Shown: one piece after another, positions 45,647 to 59,358 of the stretch | Position numbering within the stretch: position 1 is the first letter of the stretch | How the letters are laid out: each line of letters begins with the position of its first letter | The notes under the pieces: generated by a model | Told to the model about the DNA's origin: nothing | Databases searched by the model: none | What the model saw: only the letters and a program-made list of their open reading frames with translations | Program-made: the position numbers and the translations under genes | Assembly (NCBI GenBank): GCA_037179515.1 | Contig: JAXCGZ010019125.1 | Span: 1-64,000, forward strand | Length of the DNA: 64,000 nucleotides | Direction: 5' to 3' | Source: Halocaridina rubra | Lineage: Eukaryota; Arthropoda; Malacostraca; Decapoda; Atyidae

Positions 45647-45711
45647 TTGTTGTTGTTGGATGTTCACCCTTGAGGGTGAGCGGACCTTCCACTTGTGGCC
45701 CGCAGGTGGGG
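45647..45711 (-). mobile_element. LINE-B 3' end only (65 bp) with perfect target duplication
   Basis: A TTG-repeat tail and the terminal hairpin (CACCCTTGAGGGTGAGCGG) of LINE-B are flanked by GATTGATGAAC at 45636-45646 and 45712-45722. This defines the true 3' end of LINE-B. Confidence 0.9.
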
Positions 45712-46754
45712 GATTGATGAACAATTTTCACAATTTAGATATATACAAATAATGTTACAGTAGAATATTTCTAATTTTTATGCAATACTTGCCTAAAAGA
45801 TCAATGAATTTAAAAAAATACTATGATTGCAAACAGATAAAATTAAAAAATATATAATAGTCTATATAAAAATTATCTTAAACAGTTTGATATTTTTTTC
45901 AATTATATTTTTTTCTTCATTGTTTCATATTTAGCTTGTAAGGGTCTTTGGGCAGCGTAGATGAATACAGCTAGTGAATGGAGGTCATGTCTTTTGTGAA
46001 CTGAACAAATCTTTAAAAATACCAACTAACAGTAATTGTTTTGTTCATTAAACAAAACATAATCTCCATTAGTTGTTTTCATCTACAAGTCCCACTGACC
46101 CATTCAAGCTAGGTGTGAAGTATTAAAAAATAAATTTGTTTTTCTATGAAAGAAAATCATACTGTATGCATAAGAATGATTTTTATATTGACTGTAATTT
46201 GATTTTTTATTTTATTTGTTTGCCCCAAAGTTAATTTTTTGAATTAATTTATCTTTGAGACAGGAATTGCATAAAAATTTGATGTTTTATACTGTAACAT
46301 TATATGCATATATCTATATTTTGAAAATAGTTCGAAAATTGTACAGTACAGTATTGCTTACAAAATTGTTTTGAAGGATAAATATCCAAAAAAAAAAAAA
46401 AAAACCTATTATATGAGGATCTGTTTAGAGAGTACACTGGTATGGTTACAAAAATAAGGAATTTTATCTATGTAGGGTCAGGTCAGAAGGATTGATATTT
46501 CTAAACTAAAATGGGAGTATATTAATGCATTTAACAGTTAATGGAAAGTATCTGAGGATCTGTTGTAAATATTGTGGTAGTGTGAATACCAGATTATAAT
46601 TACAGTGCAATACCTAATATTAAGATATCCCATAAAATAAAGCAGGTGTATATTAATGCAGTTCACAGTTAATGGAAAGTATCTGAGGATCTGTTGTAAG
46701 TATTGTGGTTGTGTGATTACCAGATTATAATTATAGTGCAGTACCTAATATTAA

Positions 46755-48400
<1,646 letters not shown>

Positions 48401-49440
48401 ATATTCTCCTATGAGGGTTAGCGGACCTTCCCTTTTTGACCTGCAGGTGGGGTAAAATTCGCTGATTGATGGTGGTATTCACTTTTAAGGGCGACCGGAC
48501 TTTCCTATTTTGGCATACTTAGTTATAAATAAAACGGTCAATTCGTCGCTGTAGGTACCGGATCCACCCATTGGTGGACGTGCCTCCGTGGGCCCTTTGG
48601 TGAGTGATCTGAGATTTGAGATCATGTCCTCTCTGGAAGTATAAAGAAGAGCTTCAAAATATTCTTGACAGGGTTAATAGTGTCCTTTAATTTTACGTGT
48701 TAGTTAAATGCCTTAAGTCGTGAGGGAAGAAGAGACTTTGGATAGGATAGTGGTGAAGGAATGAGACTTGATGGCGCTCTGTAAATAGAAGATAGGAACG
48801 AGAAAACATAATTATGAAAATATATAAAGGCAAAAATAAATGGCTGAATGAAATATAGGAAGAAAATTAAAATGTATGCTAATAACCAAGGAGAAGGCGT
48901 GTAGGGTGCCTGCAGTGGAAGAGTGCTTGCAGGAGCAAGAATGAGAGGGAAGGTTATTTTTTAGTTTAGTATATCAGGAATTGACAGGAGAGTTGTATGG
49001 GTGGCTGGGAATTGTTCAGAGTGGGTTGGGTTCTGGACAGGAGCAAAGAACTGGGAATGGGTGCTATGATAGGGGATTGTATTGTGGGTGGGGATATTGA
49101 AAGAGTGACTAGGGCCTTGATCCGATGGGGTCCTCTGTTATGGTCAGAGTGGTGCAAGCAGGATTGGCACCTGCTGCTGGAGTCCCCACAAGGCTATTCC
49201 AAGGATTGTTGGCCCACCTGCTGTTGTGGAATCGGGTTGAGGTTTCCTCCTTAGCTTTCAGCATAGTGAGACCGTTCTTTGTCATGTCTTTTGCTGCATG
49301 TATTACACTTGACAGAGTAGGTGCAGGAGTTCCTGTGATGACCAAATCTTTGGCACCTTAAAGGTTTGATATTGTATTCCCATAGGTTTAAGGGTCCTCA
49401 ACTTCAGTGAACTGATTGGTTATGGATGACCTCCCCAAAA
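48401..49440 (-). mobile_element. ORF1-only LINE derivative, third copy, decayed
   Basis: It has the hairpin-type 3' end with two units (48410-48505), a segment with GGTACCGGATCCACCCA also found at 53490-53660, then an ORF1 relic (48966-49345, minus; Pro/Thr-rich, HAAKDMTKN resembling the knuckle tail of the 27540-28310 copy). No frame is intact. Confidence 0.5.
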
Positions 49441-49996
49441 TTAGTAATTACCTAATTGTGCTTACGAGAAAGAGCCCCAGGTTCCTAGGTTCCCGCATGA
49501 TTACCTAATTGTGATTACCTAATTGTGTTTACGGGAAAGAGCCCAAAGCTCGTATCTTCCCGTCTCCTGATCGGTTCCATTTTAGACTTAGTCATACTTA
49601 TCATACCTGTCCTTAAAACTATGGATCGAGATAGCATTAACTACCTCCTCGCTTAGCCAATTCCAATTATCAACTACTCTTACGCTGAAAAAGTATCTCC
49701 TTACATCCTGCAAAGAAGTTTTCTTACCAAGCTTCAAACTATGACCTCTAGTTCTAGAGCCAGCCATATCAAAATATCGATCCCTATCCACTCTATCATA
49801 ACCATGAAGGAATTTAAAGACTGTCACCATATCCCCCCTCACTCTTCTAGCTTCGAGTGATGGTAAGTCTAATTCCCTCAGCCTCTCATCATAACTGAGA
49901 TTGCGTATTTCTGGCACAAGTTTCGTGACATGTCTTTGAACTTTTTCAAGCTTAGCTATGTGCTTTTTCAAGTGCGGATTCTTATAGGTGATATTA
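49441..49996 (-). mobile_element. CR1-like LINE-C, 5'-truncated 3' end
   Basis: The C-terminal RT domain (49588-49990) is followed on the minus strand by a short UTR and several AATTAGGTAATCAC-type repeats (49446-49535) as tail. It sits within a site that in the paralogous repeat at 56976-57090 holds only a shorter tail fragment. Confidence 0.8.
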
Positions 49997-50004
49997 TGTC
50001 TCAT
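49588..50004 (-). pseudogene. LINE-C reverse transcriptase C-terminal fragment
   Basis: The pattern LEKVQRHVTKLVPEIRNLSYDERLRELDLPSLEARRVRGDMV is the conserved thumb/C-terminal region of CR1-type RTs. The frame is open to its natural stop at 49588, but the catalytic core is missing; the initial methionine comes from flanking sequence. Confidence 0.85.
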
Positions 50005-50880
50005 GTGTAAATATAGTAAAATCTTTAAAATAATTTGAAAACAACTCTTTATTCATCTGTTGGTTGGCGTTTTGAAGAGTTAGTTTTGTTCACAGAAAAG
50101 ACATGACCCCTATACGTAAGGTACAGTCACCTACGGGTCCCTCAAGACCCTATCAGTCTAGGTGTTAAATATTAAAGAAAATTATATCGTTAAGTGAAAG
50201 AATATCATACCGTATATATTAGAGATTGATATTTATGAAAATTTTATATTTATTTTTTTATTTTACATTTCCAATTTTATTTATTTTATTAATTCCTTAT
50301 TTTTTAAGGGAGTTATTGCATATAAAGTTGACGTTTTCTAAAATATTACTTATTTTACTACATTTATATTTTGAAAGATTTTCATTTGTCCAATTAATCC
50401 GTTCCTTAGTTATTTTGCAGGATAAATGTCCGAAAAAAGTGGTGTAAATTAAAACTTATATTTTATGAGGATCAGTACTCAAAGTTTATATTGATAGACT
50501 GAAGAAATTATGTATGGTCAAGTACTCAACTTACTTCAACTTGTATTTGAATATCCGTATATAATTACAGTGCATAACCTATTAAAATATTATGCCAAGA
50601 ATGGTTTAAAATTTATTTCGGATATTTTTCCGTCAAAATACGCCTTTTATCATTATTCCATAAGTTTTTAATCACCTGAATATATTATTGCAATTATAAT
50701 GTTAAATTTCAGAGCAAAAATACTTTATGTATTTATAATTATTTATGAAACTATATAAATCAAGCGAACAATGTATCAAAAAGTAAATGATAAATTCATT
50801 TTCAATCTTTTTTCTTTCTGTCTGCATTTCTGTTTAAGAAAAGTTTTTTTTTTCTTATATCTGTTCCGTGGCAGGATTCA
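49997..50880. repeat. Foldback centre and right arm
   Basis: GTTCACAGAAAAGACATGACC, AGTTATTGCATATAAAG, GGATAAATGTCCG, GAGGATCAGTACTCAAAG and TTTCGGATATTTTTCCGTC appear in order. The region is AT-rich, and the ORFs in it are not gene-like. Confidence 0.65.
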
Positions 50881-51190
50881 GAATCTGAATTCCAGATTAA
50901 AACTTAGCATGAGGGTCTGCCCCTCTTTATTGTCTCTATTTAATTTTGGTGCTTTTCCCTCCAATTCCCTTATATCCTTAATCCCCTCCCCTTTTTTTCC
51001 CTCCTATCCTATCCCATCCTTAAAAAAAAAAAAAAGGTATCTGAATTCCAGATTAAAACTTAGCACGAGGGTCTGCCCCTCTCTCTTTGTGTCTTACTTT
51101 ATTTAAATTTCGTGCTTTTCCCCTCCAATTCCCTTATATCCTTAATCCCCTCCCCTTTTTCCTCTCCTATCCTATCCCATCCTAAAAAAA
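50881..51190. repeat. SINE-F-type repeat, two tandem copies
   Basis: Two copies (about 50881-51025 and 51037-51190) each run GAATTCCAGATTAAAACTTAG, GAGGGTCTGCCCCTCT, CTTTTCCCTCCAATTCCC, CCTATCCCATCC, A-run. Other pieces lie at 32309-32440, 56608-56720 and 57775-57847. The type is unknown; the poly(A)-like end suggests a retroposon. Confidence 0.7.
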
Positions 51191-51287
51191 AAGAAATGGT
51201 GCACATGATTGACCTCTTAGTAATTGATGTCATGTCCTATGAACGAGTAAAACCATCATAACATTTTAAATAAAAATATATTCGTTT
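51191..51287. repeat. Foldback right-arm fragment
   Basis: GATGTCATGTCC and ACCATCATAACATTTTAAAT resemble 7630-7690. It is interrupted by an LTR at 51288 and resumes at 52513. Confidence 0.5.
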
Positions 51288-52512
51288 TGTTGAGGATTTC
51301 CTGCGTGTTATTACCCTTCGATCTTATAACCCCCTAAATTCGGAAATCCTGACACGGCTTCAGTAGAGGCCTACAACGATCTCAAAATTAAATCCTCTAC
51401 CAATAAAATATAATAAATATTACATGCATAGACATACATGCAAATATTTTATTAGGGGGTTTATGAACTGCTGATATGTGAATATTTAAATAAACTCTCC
51501 TCACCTTAAATTAAAACTTCCTCATACAGAATAATAAAATTTCCAACATACATTCTACCTACGAGTGTTCAATTAAATGAGCTCATTCTGTCTCTCACAC
51601 ATAGTTATAAATATTGTTAGAAATAAGTTAAATCTGTACTCATCTATCCTGAAACCCAAATATCATCAGCAATCAGGGGACTCCGAATCAGACTCGAATA
51701 TCTTCTGATCCACTTATCTCTATTACGTTGCCCTGTGGGGCGGGCACAATATCAAAGAATAGCCTCACCGTATTCCCTGCGTGTCGTAAAAGGCGACTAA
51801 AAGTGGACGGGGCGGGGGGACTAGGAATCCCCCCCTTGTATCAACCTCCTGCGAGACGTCAAAGAAGAAGGGGAGTGGGGGGGGAGAATAACTTCTCCCC
51901 AAACTTTCCTTTCTTGATGTCGGCTACCCCCCAATTTAAGGGGGAAACAGCCAAGGTATATGTATATGTATGTCTCGTAACACCTCACGAGAGCAACTAA
52001 TTACTCATTATTAAATGTATATGCACCGTCAATGATCACGGTAGCAAATGTATTTCATAAATATTAATTACGGCTGCTTTCATGCATTATAATTAGGTCA
52101 CAAACATGAGTGTCTCGTAGCATTTCACGAGGACGACTAACTTTTTGTAAGAAAGTCTCACAAAACTCCCCTCGTTTGTAGAGGTCCTTGGTACTAGGAC
52201 TAACTTGAGTTATGACTTGCTTACAACGGTTCTTTGTTTAAACAGGCGATGCAATAAGCGTGATCAAGGAGGTGAAAGGTTAATGGCTAAAATCCATTAG
52301 CTTCCTTTCTCCAAGGCTTCTACACCCAGCCTCCATAATAAACTACACATACACATGAATATACGTGCATACATGATAGAAATGAATAGGTACACATACT
52401 AAGTCTAAAAGTATACATACATGCACTTACGTTACAATAAACGAAACTATATGCAAAACAACACTTACATAATGTACGTAGACATAAACTGTCGTGAAAT
52501 ATATTCAAGACA
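51288..52512 (-). repeat. Solo BEL-type LTR carrying a SINE
   Basis: The LTR sequence runs TGTTGAGGATTTCC to TTCAAGACA. Flanks CGTTT (51283-51287) and TGTTT (52513-52517) match 4/5 as target duplication. Length is 1225 bp, inflated by the insert at 51729-51972. The internal region was lost by LTR-LTR recombination (inference). Confidence 0.85.
51729..51972 (+). mobile_element. GC-rich SINE-like insertion with TATATG tail
   Basis: GCCCTGTGGGGCGGGC, CCCTGCGTGTCGTAAAAGGC, a G-rich middle and the end GATGTCGGCTACCCCCC...GGGGGAAACAGCCAAGG then TATATG repeats. The 3' end recurs in reverse at 63194-63240 beside an (AT)n tract. It is much more GC-rich than its surroundings. The 90-residue frame over it is not a gene. 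Confidence 0.7.
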
Positions 52513-52740
52513 TGTTTTATGCACCCGTTAAATTTTTGGACTAACCCTTTTTTCTGAAAGATTTTTATGTGTTTTGCAATTAAATGATAATTGTTCTTAT
52601 GCAATTGGTTGATGGTGCTGCTGGGTACTCAAGTAACCTAATCTAATCAAACTTAATCTAGCCTAACCTAAATTCGAATCCTTGCATACCTTCAAAGGGT
52701 GAGACTGGGTGTTTGTATATCAGTGTTTATACATAAACAT
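52513..52740. repeat. Foldback arm end
   Basis: AACCTAATCTAATC, CTAACCTAAATTCGAATCC and AAAGGGTGAGACTGGGTG match the outer arm end at 7790-7910. It is non-coding. Confidence 0.55.
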
Positions 52741-53470
52741 CCATTCCCACCCTGGACCAGTTACAAGATGTTTTAATAAATTTATTGTGCACAGAAGTCA
52801 TGCGAGCACATAGCTCAAGTAACGCTGACCTGTTAAGAGAAAAATACCTTTTCTTAAACAGAAATATCGTTCTATAAAGAAAAGAATAAAATTTTATTTC
52901 TTATATTTGAATTTTTATATTATTATATATGCTTAAATTAATTATTTAATTTTAAAATACCAGGTAATAATATAAAGTAATTAAAGCTTTATATTTTGAC
53001 TGTTTCCTCAATGAAAGTTACATTAATAAAAGAAAGATGAAGAAATAAATAGTACAAAATGGAAAGTGAGTTGGTGGTGCCTAGTGCTTTCTTTAAACAA
53101 TTAGAGAACCACCAGAGGGGAAAGGTTAATTGCAGATAAGAAATATTGAATAAATAAATGAATAAAATAAAAAGCAATGTTTATGAGTGAAAGCTGTAAA
53201 ACTGGATTCATAAGGTTTGCCATGGTTGCAGGCTGTTTTTTTTTTCCACACAATAAGAAGCTTTATTTTGTTTTTACTCTTTCATGTAGGTGGTAGGTAT
53301 TAATGTTTGCCTTTAATTCCAAAGCCTATAAATGCTGAGTAAAATTTGATGATTGACATGTTATACCTAGAATGGGAACAATAATACATTACAATATCCC
53401 TCTTTAATATATGTGATTTATTTCTGATATTTAACTGTCAAAACTTTATATTAACATGCTTAGGTATGAA
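52741..53470. other. Mostly unassigned AT-rich stretch
   Basis: I see no supported gene or RNA. About 53340-53470 resembles foldback right arm (TTATACCTAGAATGG, TTTCTGATATTTAACTGTC). The middle, with TCATGCGAGCACATAGC and an A/T-rich part, matches nothing else in the window that I could recognise. Confidence 0.4.
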
Positions 53471-53478
53471 TCAACCAG

Positions 53479-54355
53479 TCAATTCGTCATTGTAGGTACC
53501 GGATCCACCCATCGGTGGACGTGCTGCCATGGGTTCTTTGGTGAGTGAACTGAGATTTTGTCCTATCTGGAAGTATAAAGAAGAGCTTCATAATATTCTT
53601 GACAGAGTTAAGAGTCTCCTTTAATTTTACGTGTTAGTTATATGCCTTTAGTCGTGAAGGAAGAAAAGAGTGTGGATAGGATAATGGTGAAGGAATGAGA
53701 GTTGATGCGCCGTGTGCACACTTTTTATCCCTTGGGGGCCACCGGGAAGGCAGTGTAAATAGAAGATATGAACAAGAAAACGTAATTATGAAAATATATA
53801 AAGGCAAAAATAAATGGATGAACGAAAAATAGGAAGAAAATAAAAATATATGCTGATAACCAGCAATGAGAAAGGAGTGTAGGGTGCTTGCAGTAGAAGA
53901 GTGCTCGTAGAAGGGCTGGGTTCTGGGCAGGAGCAAAGGACTGGGCATGGGTGCTATTATAAAGGATGATGTTGTGGGTGAAGATATCGAAAGCGTGACT
54001 AGGGTCTCGATCCCTTGGAGTCTCCTGCAATTGTATGAGTGGTGCAGGCAGGATTGGCAGCAGCGGCTGGAGTCCTCGCAGGAATCCTCCTCAGTCTCTC
54101 AAAGCAGTGGCTGTTCTAAGCATTGTTGGCCCCCCTGGTGTTGTAGCATCGGACTGTGCTTTTCTCCTTAGCTTTCAGCATACTTGGACAGTTCTGTGTC
54201 ATGTCTCTTGCTGCATGTGGCACACTTGACAGGGTAGGTGCAGAAGTTCCTGTGATGACCAAATTTTTTGGCACCTAAAGCACCTTAAAGGTTCGGCATT
54301 GTATTCTAGTAGTTTAAAGGGCCCTCGACTTCCTAGCTTGATCACCTCAAGAGTT
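53479..54355 (-). mobile_element. ORF1-bearing LINE segment, inverted, abutting LINE-B
   Basis: It shares GGTACCGGATCCACCCA and AATTTTACGTGTTAG with 48541-48720 and has an ORF1 knuckle region on the minus strand (CFRCQ...HHRNFC...CATCSKRHDTE pieces near 54190-54300, frame-broken by an extra T in a T-run). At about 54356-54362 it meets plus-strand LINE-B RNase H sequence. Confidence 0.55.
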
Positions 54356-54361
54356 GGTCCA

Positions 54362-55345
54362 AAGGCGCCTTACAGGCCATCAAGAAGCCACACCTCAGAG
54401 ACAATGTACGCATCATCATCACCATCCTCAGCCACTCCCACAGGACAACCAGCCTTGGAAAAGCCATCACTCTTGCCTGGATTCCCAGCCACGTCGGCAT
54501 CAAGGGAAATGAGGAAGCCCATCAAGCCGCCAAACAAGCCATTCTCAGAGCAGAAACCCAGATATCTCTGTCTCCTGGGATGCAACAGATAAAAAATAAA
54601 GCCACCAAGTCACTCCTTAACACCTTAATAACTAAACACAACCTGTGCACAGACAATAGCTCCCCCTCCACCTGGTGGTACAAAGCCACCACTGATCTTC
54701 GGCGTATCACCCTGCCTAAGAGCCTTCTACGAAGCACTGAGCTCAATGTGTACCGTCTGAGACTCGGGTACAAGTGCACCTGGCAAATAGTGGAGGATAT
54801 CATCAGGGAATGCACCTTTTGCCAGGTAGCCTCACCACATCCACTGCTACATTACATCCTGGAATGTGATTCTTTTTCAGAAATACGATGAAAAACTGGT
54901 GCCCCCGCAACATCTAGCGAAGACCCAAATGCCCTTCATGTTGCTAGCTCCATCATCCGACTAGCAACAAATAACCACATGAACAGTCTACTAAATATTA
55001 TCAGACAATACCCTCCACCAAGATAACCATGCAATAACTCTTTCTCACCCCAAAACAGGAAATCATTTAAATTGTTTGATGTAAACTAATAATTCACAAC
55101 TGAATACTTATGCTCTCCGTTATCTTTACAGTTTTGCACACTCTCACCTGCGGGCCAATTAGGAAAGTCCGATCACCAACAATAACAAGATTTCACCCCA
55201 CCTCCTCACCAACAGGAAAGCCCATTCGCCCGCAAGAGCGAATACTACATACACTCCAAAAAAAAATCTTACCCCACCTGCGGGCCACAAGTGGAAGGTC
55301 CGCTCACCCTCAAGGGTGAACATCCAAGAACAACATGATGAACTG
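54362..55345 (+). mobile_element. LINE-B copy B3, RNase H end to 3' UTR
   Basis: It begins mid-RNase H (GALQAIKK) and continues through the C-terminal domain and three-hairpin 3' UTR to GAACATCCAAGAACAAC. Together with the inverted ORF1-like segment to its left it could be a second twin-primed copy with a large internal deletion. Confidence 0.85.
54367..55026 (+). pseudogene. LINE-B RNase H C-terminal part and C-terminal domain, copy B3
   Basis: The RNase H end ITLAWIPSHVGIKGNEEAHQAAK keeps the histidine loop, but the final catalytic D is H (GNEEAH versus GNEEAD in the 58180 copy). The C-terminal domain follows in frame until a TGA after FSEIR at 54889-54891; the remaining codons to about 55026 match the family. 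Confidence 0.85.
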
Positions 55346-56300
<955 letters not shown>

Positions 56301-56607
56301 ACGAGTTTGTGAAACAAGCAAAAAATTTAAAATAAAAAAAAATATCATAAAGTATGTATAAAAACTTAATATTGTTTTGTGTTCATTTAGTTTTTAATTT
56401 TATTTGTTTGGAGTCACGTTAATTTTTTTAGAATAATTGATCTTTGAGGCAAATTTTGCATAAAAATTTTATATTTTCCATTATGAAATTGCTAGCATAT
56501 ATCTATGATTTGAAAATTTTGTTTTCTACGTATTTACAGCTATGTATATTTTGATGGATAAATGTCCGATAAAATAGAGTATATTAATACTTATAGTTGT
56601 AGGGTAA
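56301..56607. repeat. Foldback right-arm fragment
   Basis: AATATCATAAAGTATGTATAAAA, TGATCTTTGAGGCAAATTTTGCAT and GATGGATAAATGTCCG appear in right-arm order. It is non-coding. Confidence 0.6.
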
Positions 56608-56720
56608 TATATGACTTAGCACGAGGGTCTGCCACTCTCTTTCTTCTCTCTATTTAATTTTCGTGCTTATCCCTCCAATTTCCTTATATCTTTAATGCCC
56701 TCCCCTATCCCATCCTAAGT
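56608..56720 (+). repeat. SINE-F fragment
   Basis: GACTTAGCACGAGGGTCTGC, CTTATCCCTCCAATTTCC and CCTATCCCATCC match 50881-51190. Confidence 0.7.
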
Positions 56721-56722
56721 TA

Positions 56723-56940
56723 AGTAATATATGAAGATCAGTTTACTTATCATAGTTAATGAGTAACATATGAGGATCAGTTTATTTATCTTAGTTAATG
56801 AGTGGTATATGAGGAACAGTTTACATATCATAGTTAATGAGTAATATATAAGGATCAGTTTACTTGACATAGTTAATGAGTAATATATGAGGATCAGTTT
56901 ACTTATCATAGTTAATGAATAATATATGAGGATCAGGTTT
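56723..56940. repeat. ~40 bp minisatellite, about 5.5 units
   Basis: The unit reads TATGAGGATCAGTTTACTTA then TCATAGTTAATGAGTAATA with a few substitutions. It contains the foldback motif TATGAGGATCAG, so it expanded from foldback arm sequence. The 64-residue frame here is repeat translation. Confidence 0.9.
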
Positions 56941-57774
56941 GAAGATTATTCTGGTATGATTACACAAATATGATGATGAACTGATTGGTTATAAATAACC
57001 CCCCCCCCAAAAGTAAGTAATTATCTAGTTGTGCTTACGAGAAAGAGTCCCAAGCTCCTAGTTTCCCGCGTGTAGTCTTGTAGCTGATATTATGTCTCAT
57101 GGGTGAAATATAGTAAAATCTTTAAAATAATTTGAAAAGAACACTTTATTCATCTGTTGGTTGGCGTTTTGAAGAGGTAGTTCTGTTTACAGAAAAGACA
57201 TGACCTCTATACGTAAGGTACAGTCACCTAAGGGTCCACAAGACCCTATCAATCTGTGTTAAATATTAAAAAAAAAATGATAAAGTGAAAGAATATCATA
57301 CAGTATATATTAGAGATTGATATTTATGAAAATTTTATATTATTTATTTTTTATTTTACATTTCCAGTTATATTGATTTTAATAATTCCTTATTTTTTAA
57401 GGCAGTTATTGCATATAAAGTTAACGTTTTCTAAAATATTATTTTTAGACTACATTCATATTTTGAAAGATTGCATATGGGAAATTAATCCGTTCCTTAG
57501 TTATTTTGATGGATAAATGTCCGAAAAAAGTGGTGCAATTTAAAACTTTATATTATGATAACATTTTATGAGGATCAGTACTCAAAGATTATATTGATAG
57601 ACTGAAGAAATTATATATGGTCAAGTACTCAAGTTACTTCAACTTGTATTTGAATATCCGTATATAATTACAGTGCAGAACTTATTTAAATATTATGCCA
57701 ACAATAGTATAAGATTTTTTTCGGATATTTTCCGCCAAAATACGCCTATTATCATTATTCAGTGTGAATTGAAC
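56941..57774. repeat. Foldback centre/right arm with LINE-C tail
   Basis: TAATTATCTAGTTGTGCTTACG (57013-57070) is a LINE-C tail fragment. GTTTACAGAAAAGACATGACC, GGATAAATGTCCG, GAGGATCAGTACTCAAAG and TTTCGGATATTTTCCGCC follow in right-arm order, closely parallel to 49997-50640. Confidence 0.65.
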
Positions 57775-57847
57775 TGAACTGGATGGATGGGATGGGATAG
57801 GAGAGAAAAAAGGGAGGGGATTAAGGATATAAGGAAATTGGAGGGTG
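57775..57847 (-). repeat. SINE-F fragment, reversed
   Basis: GGATGGGATGGGATAGGAG and GGGATTAAGGATATAAGG match the reverse of the SINE-F 3' end. It lies just beside the LINE-B tail. Confidence 0.65.
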
Positions 57848-58179
57848 ACTTTTTTTTTTCTTTGATGTTCTCCCTTGAGGGTGAGCGGACCTTCCCCTGT
57901 GGCCCGCAGGTGGGGTAAGATTTTGTTGATTGTAGGTGGTATTCGCTCTTGTGGGCGAATGGGCTTTCCTATTTGGTGAGGAGGTGGGGTGAAATCTTGT
58001 TATTTTTGGTGGTATTCACTCTTGAGGGTGATCGGACTTTCCTATTTTGGCCCGCAGGTGAGGTTGTGCAAAACTGTAAAGACAATGGAAAGCATAAGTG
58101 TTCAGTTTAGGATTATAAGTTTACATCAAACAGTTTAAATGAATTCCTATTTTGGAGGTAAGAGAGAGTTATTGCATGG

Positions 58180-59358
58180 TTATCTTGGTGGAGGGTATTG
58201 ACTGATGATATTTAGTAGACTGTTCATGTAGTTGTTTGTTGCTAGTCTGATTATGGAGCTAGCAACATGAAGGGCATTTGGATCTTCGCTGGACGTTGCG
58301 GGGGCACCAGTTTTCCGTCGAATTTCTGAAAAGGAATCACATTCGAGGATGTAGTGGAGCAGTGGATGTGGTGAGGCTACCTGGCAAAAGGTGCATTCCC
58401 TGATGATATCATCCATTATTCGCCAGGTGCACTTATACCCGAGTCTCAGATGGTACACATTAACCGCCGTGCTTCGTCGAAGGTTCTTAGGCAGGGTGAT
58501 TCGCTGAAGATCAGTGGTGGCTTTGTACCACCACGTGGAGGGGGAGCCAATGTCTGTGCACAGGTTGTGTTTAGTTATTAAGGCGTTAAGGAGTAACTTG
58601 GTGGCTTTATTTTTGATCTGCTGAATCCCAGGAGGCAGAGATATTTGTATTTCTGCTCTGAGATTGGCTTGTTTGGCGGTTTGATCGGCTTCCTCATTTC
58701 CCTTGATGCCGACATGGCTGAGAATCCAGGCAAGAGTGATGGTTTTTCCAAGGCTGGTCGTCCTGTGGTAGTGGCTGAGGATGGTGGTGATGATACGTAC
58801 ATTGTCTCTGAGGAGTGGCTTCTTGATGGCCTGTAAGGCGCCTTTAGAGAGAATTAGGGCATGGTCAGCTCCTTGCTGGATGAAGAAGTCGAGGGCGTTG
58901 GCTATGGCAACAAGCTCAGTCTGGAGCGATGAGCAGAAGTTTGACAGTCTCCAGGATAGGACGTGGTTTCCAGTGGTGAAGGCGGCTGCTGAGGCTCCAG
59001 TTTCTTGATTTACTGAACCGTCAGTGTAATAGACTTGAGAGTTTGGCCTGCTCCAGCTCTGAATTTTGTCCTTGTATATGTTTTTAAGGACAAGCGGGTT
59101 TACCAAGCTTTTGGGGTTGTCAGGGAGCTCGATCTTTATGTCGAGTGGTTGGTCATTCCATGGGGGTGGGCATCTGTATTCAGGAAGCAGTGTGTCCTGT
59201 ATCTTGGCTAGGATGCTCTCCCTGACTGGCAGTGCTTGCAGGCTAGCGCAGACCTTGGCTGCCCAGGTTCTAGGATGGTGGTTGGGGTGGTGATTGAGGG
59301 CTAAATGGAGATTTGTGCCAGCTAGGCATTTATGTTGGGCAGTGGTGGTTTTGGCCAC
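58180..59358 (-). pseudogene. LINE-B RNase H and C-terminal domain, copy B4
   Basis: The frame is open over about 392 residues. RNase H motifs are VYYTDGS (first catalytic D), QTELVAIANAL (catalytic E), LILSKGALQAI and WILSHVGIKGNEEADQTAK (H and last D). The third motif normally carries an aspartate (S-D-S-type); here LILSKG looks like a two-residue deletion removing it. The C-terminal domain ECTFCQVASPHPLLHYILEC follows. The first 9 codons of the longer frame to 59385 belong to the LINE-A tail. Confidence 0.88.

Larger units (their letters stand above)
45253..46754. repeat. Foldback element F3
   Basis: The left arm from 45255 (CAATTACAAGTTGATCAGACC, GGCTATTTATCC), centre near 46025 and right arm (GAAGGATAAATATCC at 46375, GGTATGGTTAC near 46440) are in place. 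It holds a SINE and a LINE-B tail in the left arm. About 46507-46754 is a two-unit duplication of roughly 125 bp (GGAAAGTATCTGAGGATCTG). An LTR follows, and right-arm sequence resumes at 47784. Confidence 0.65.
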
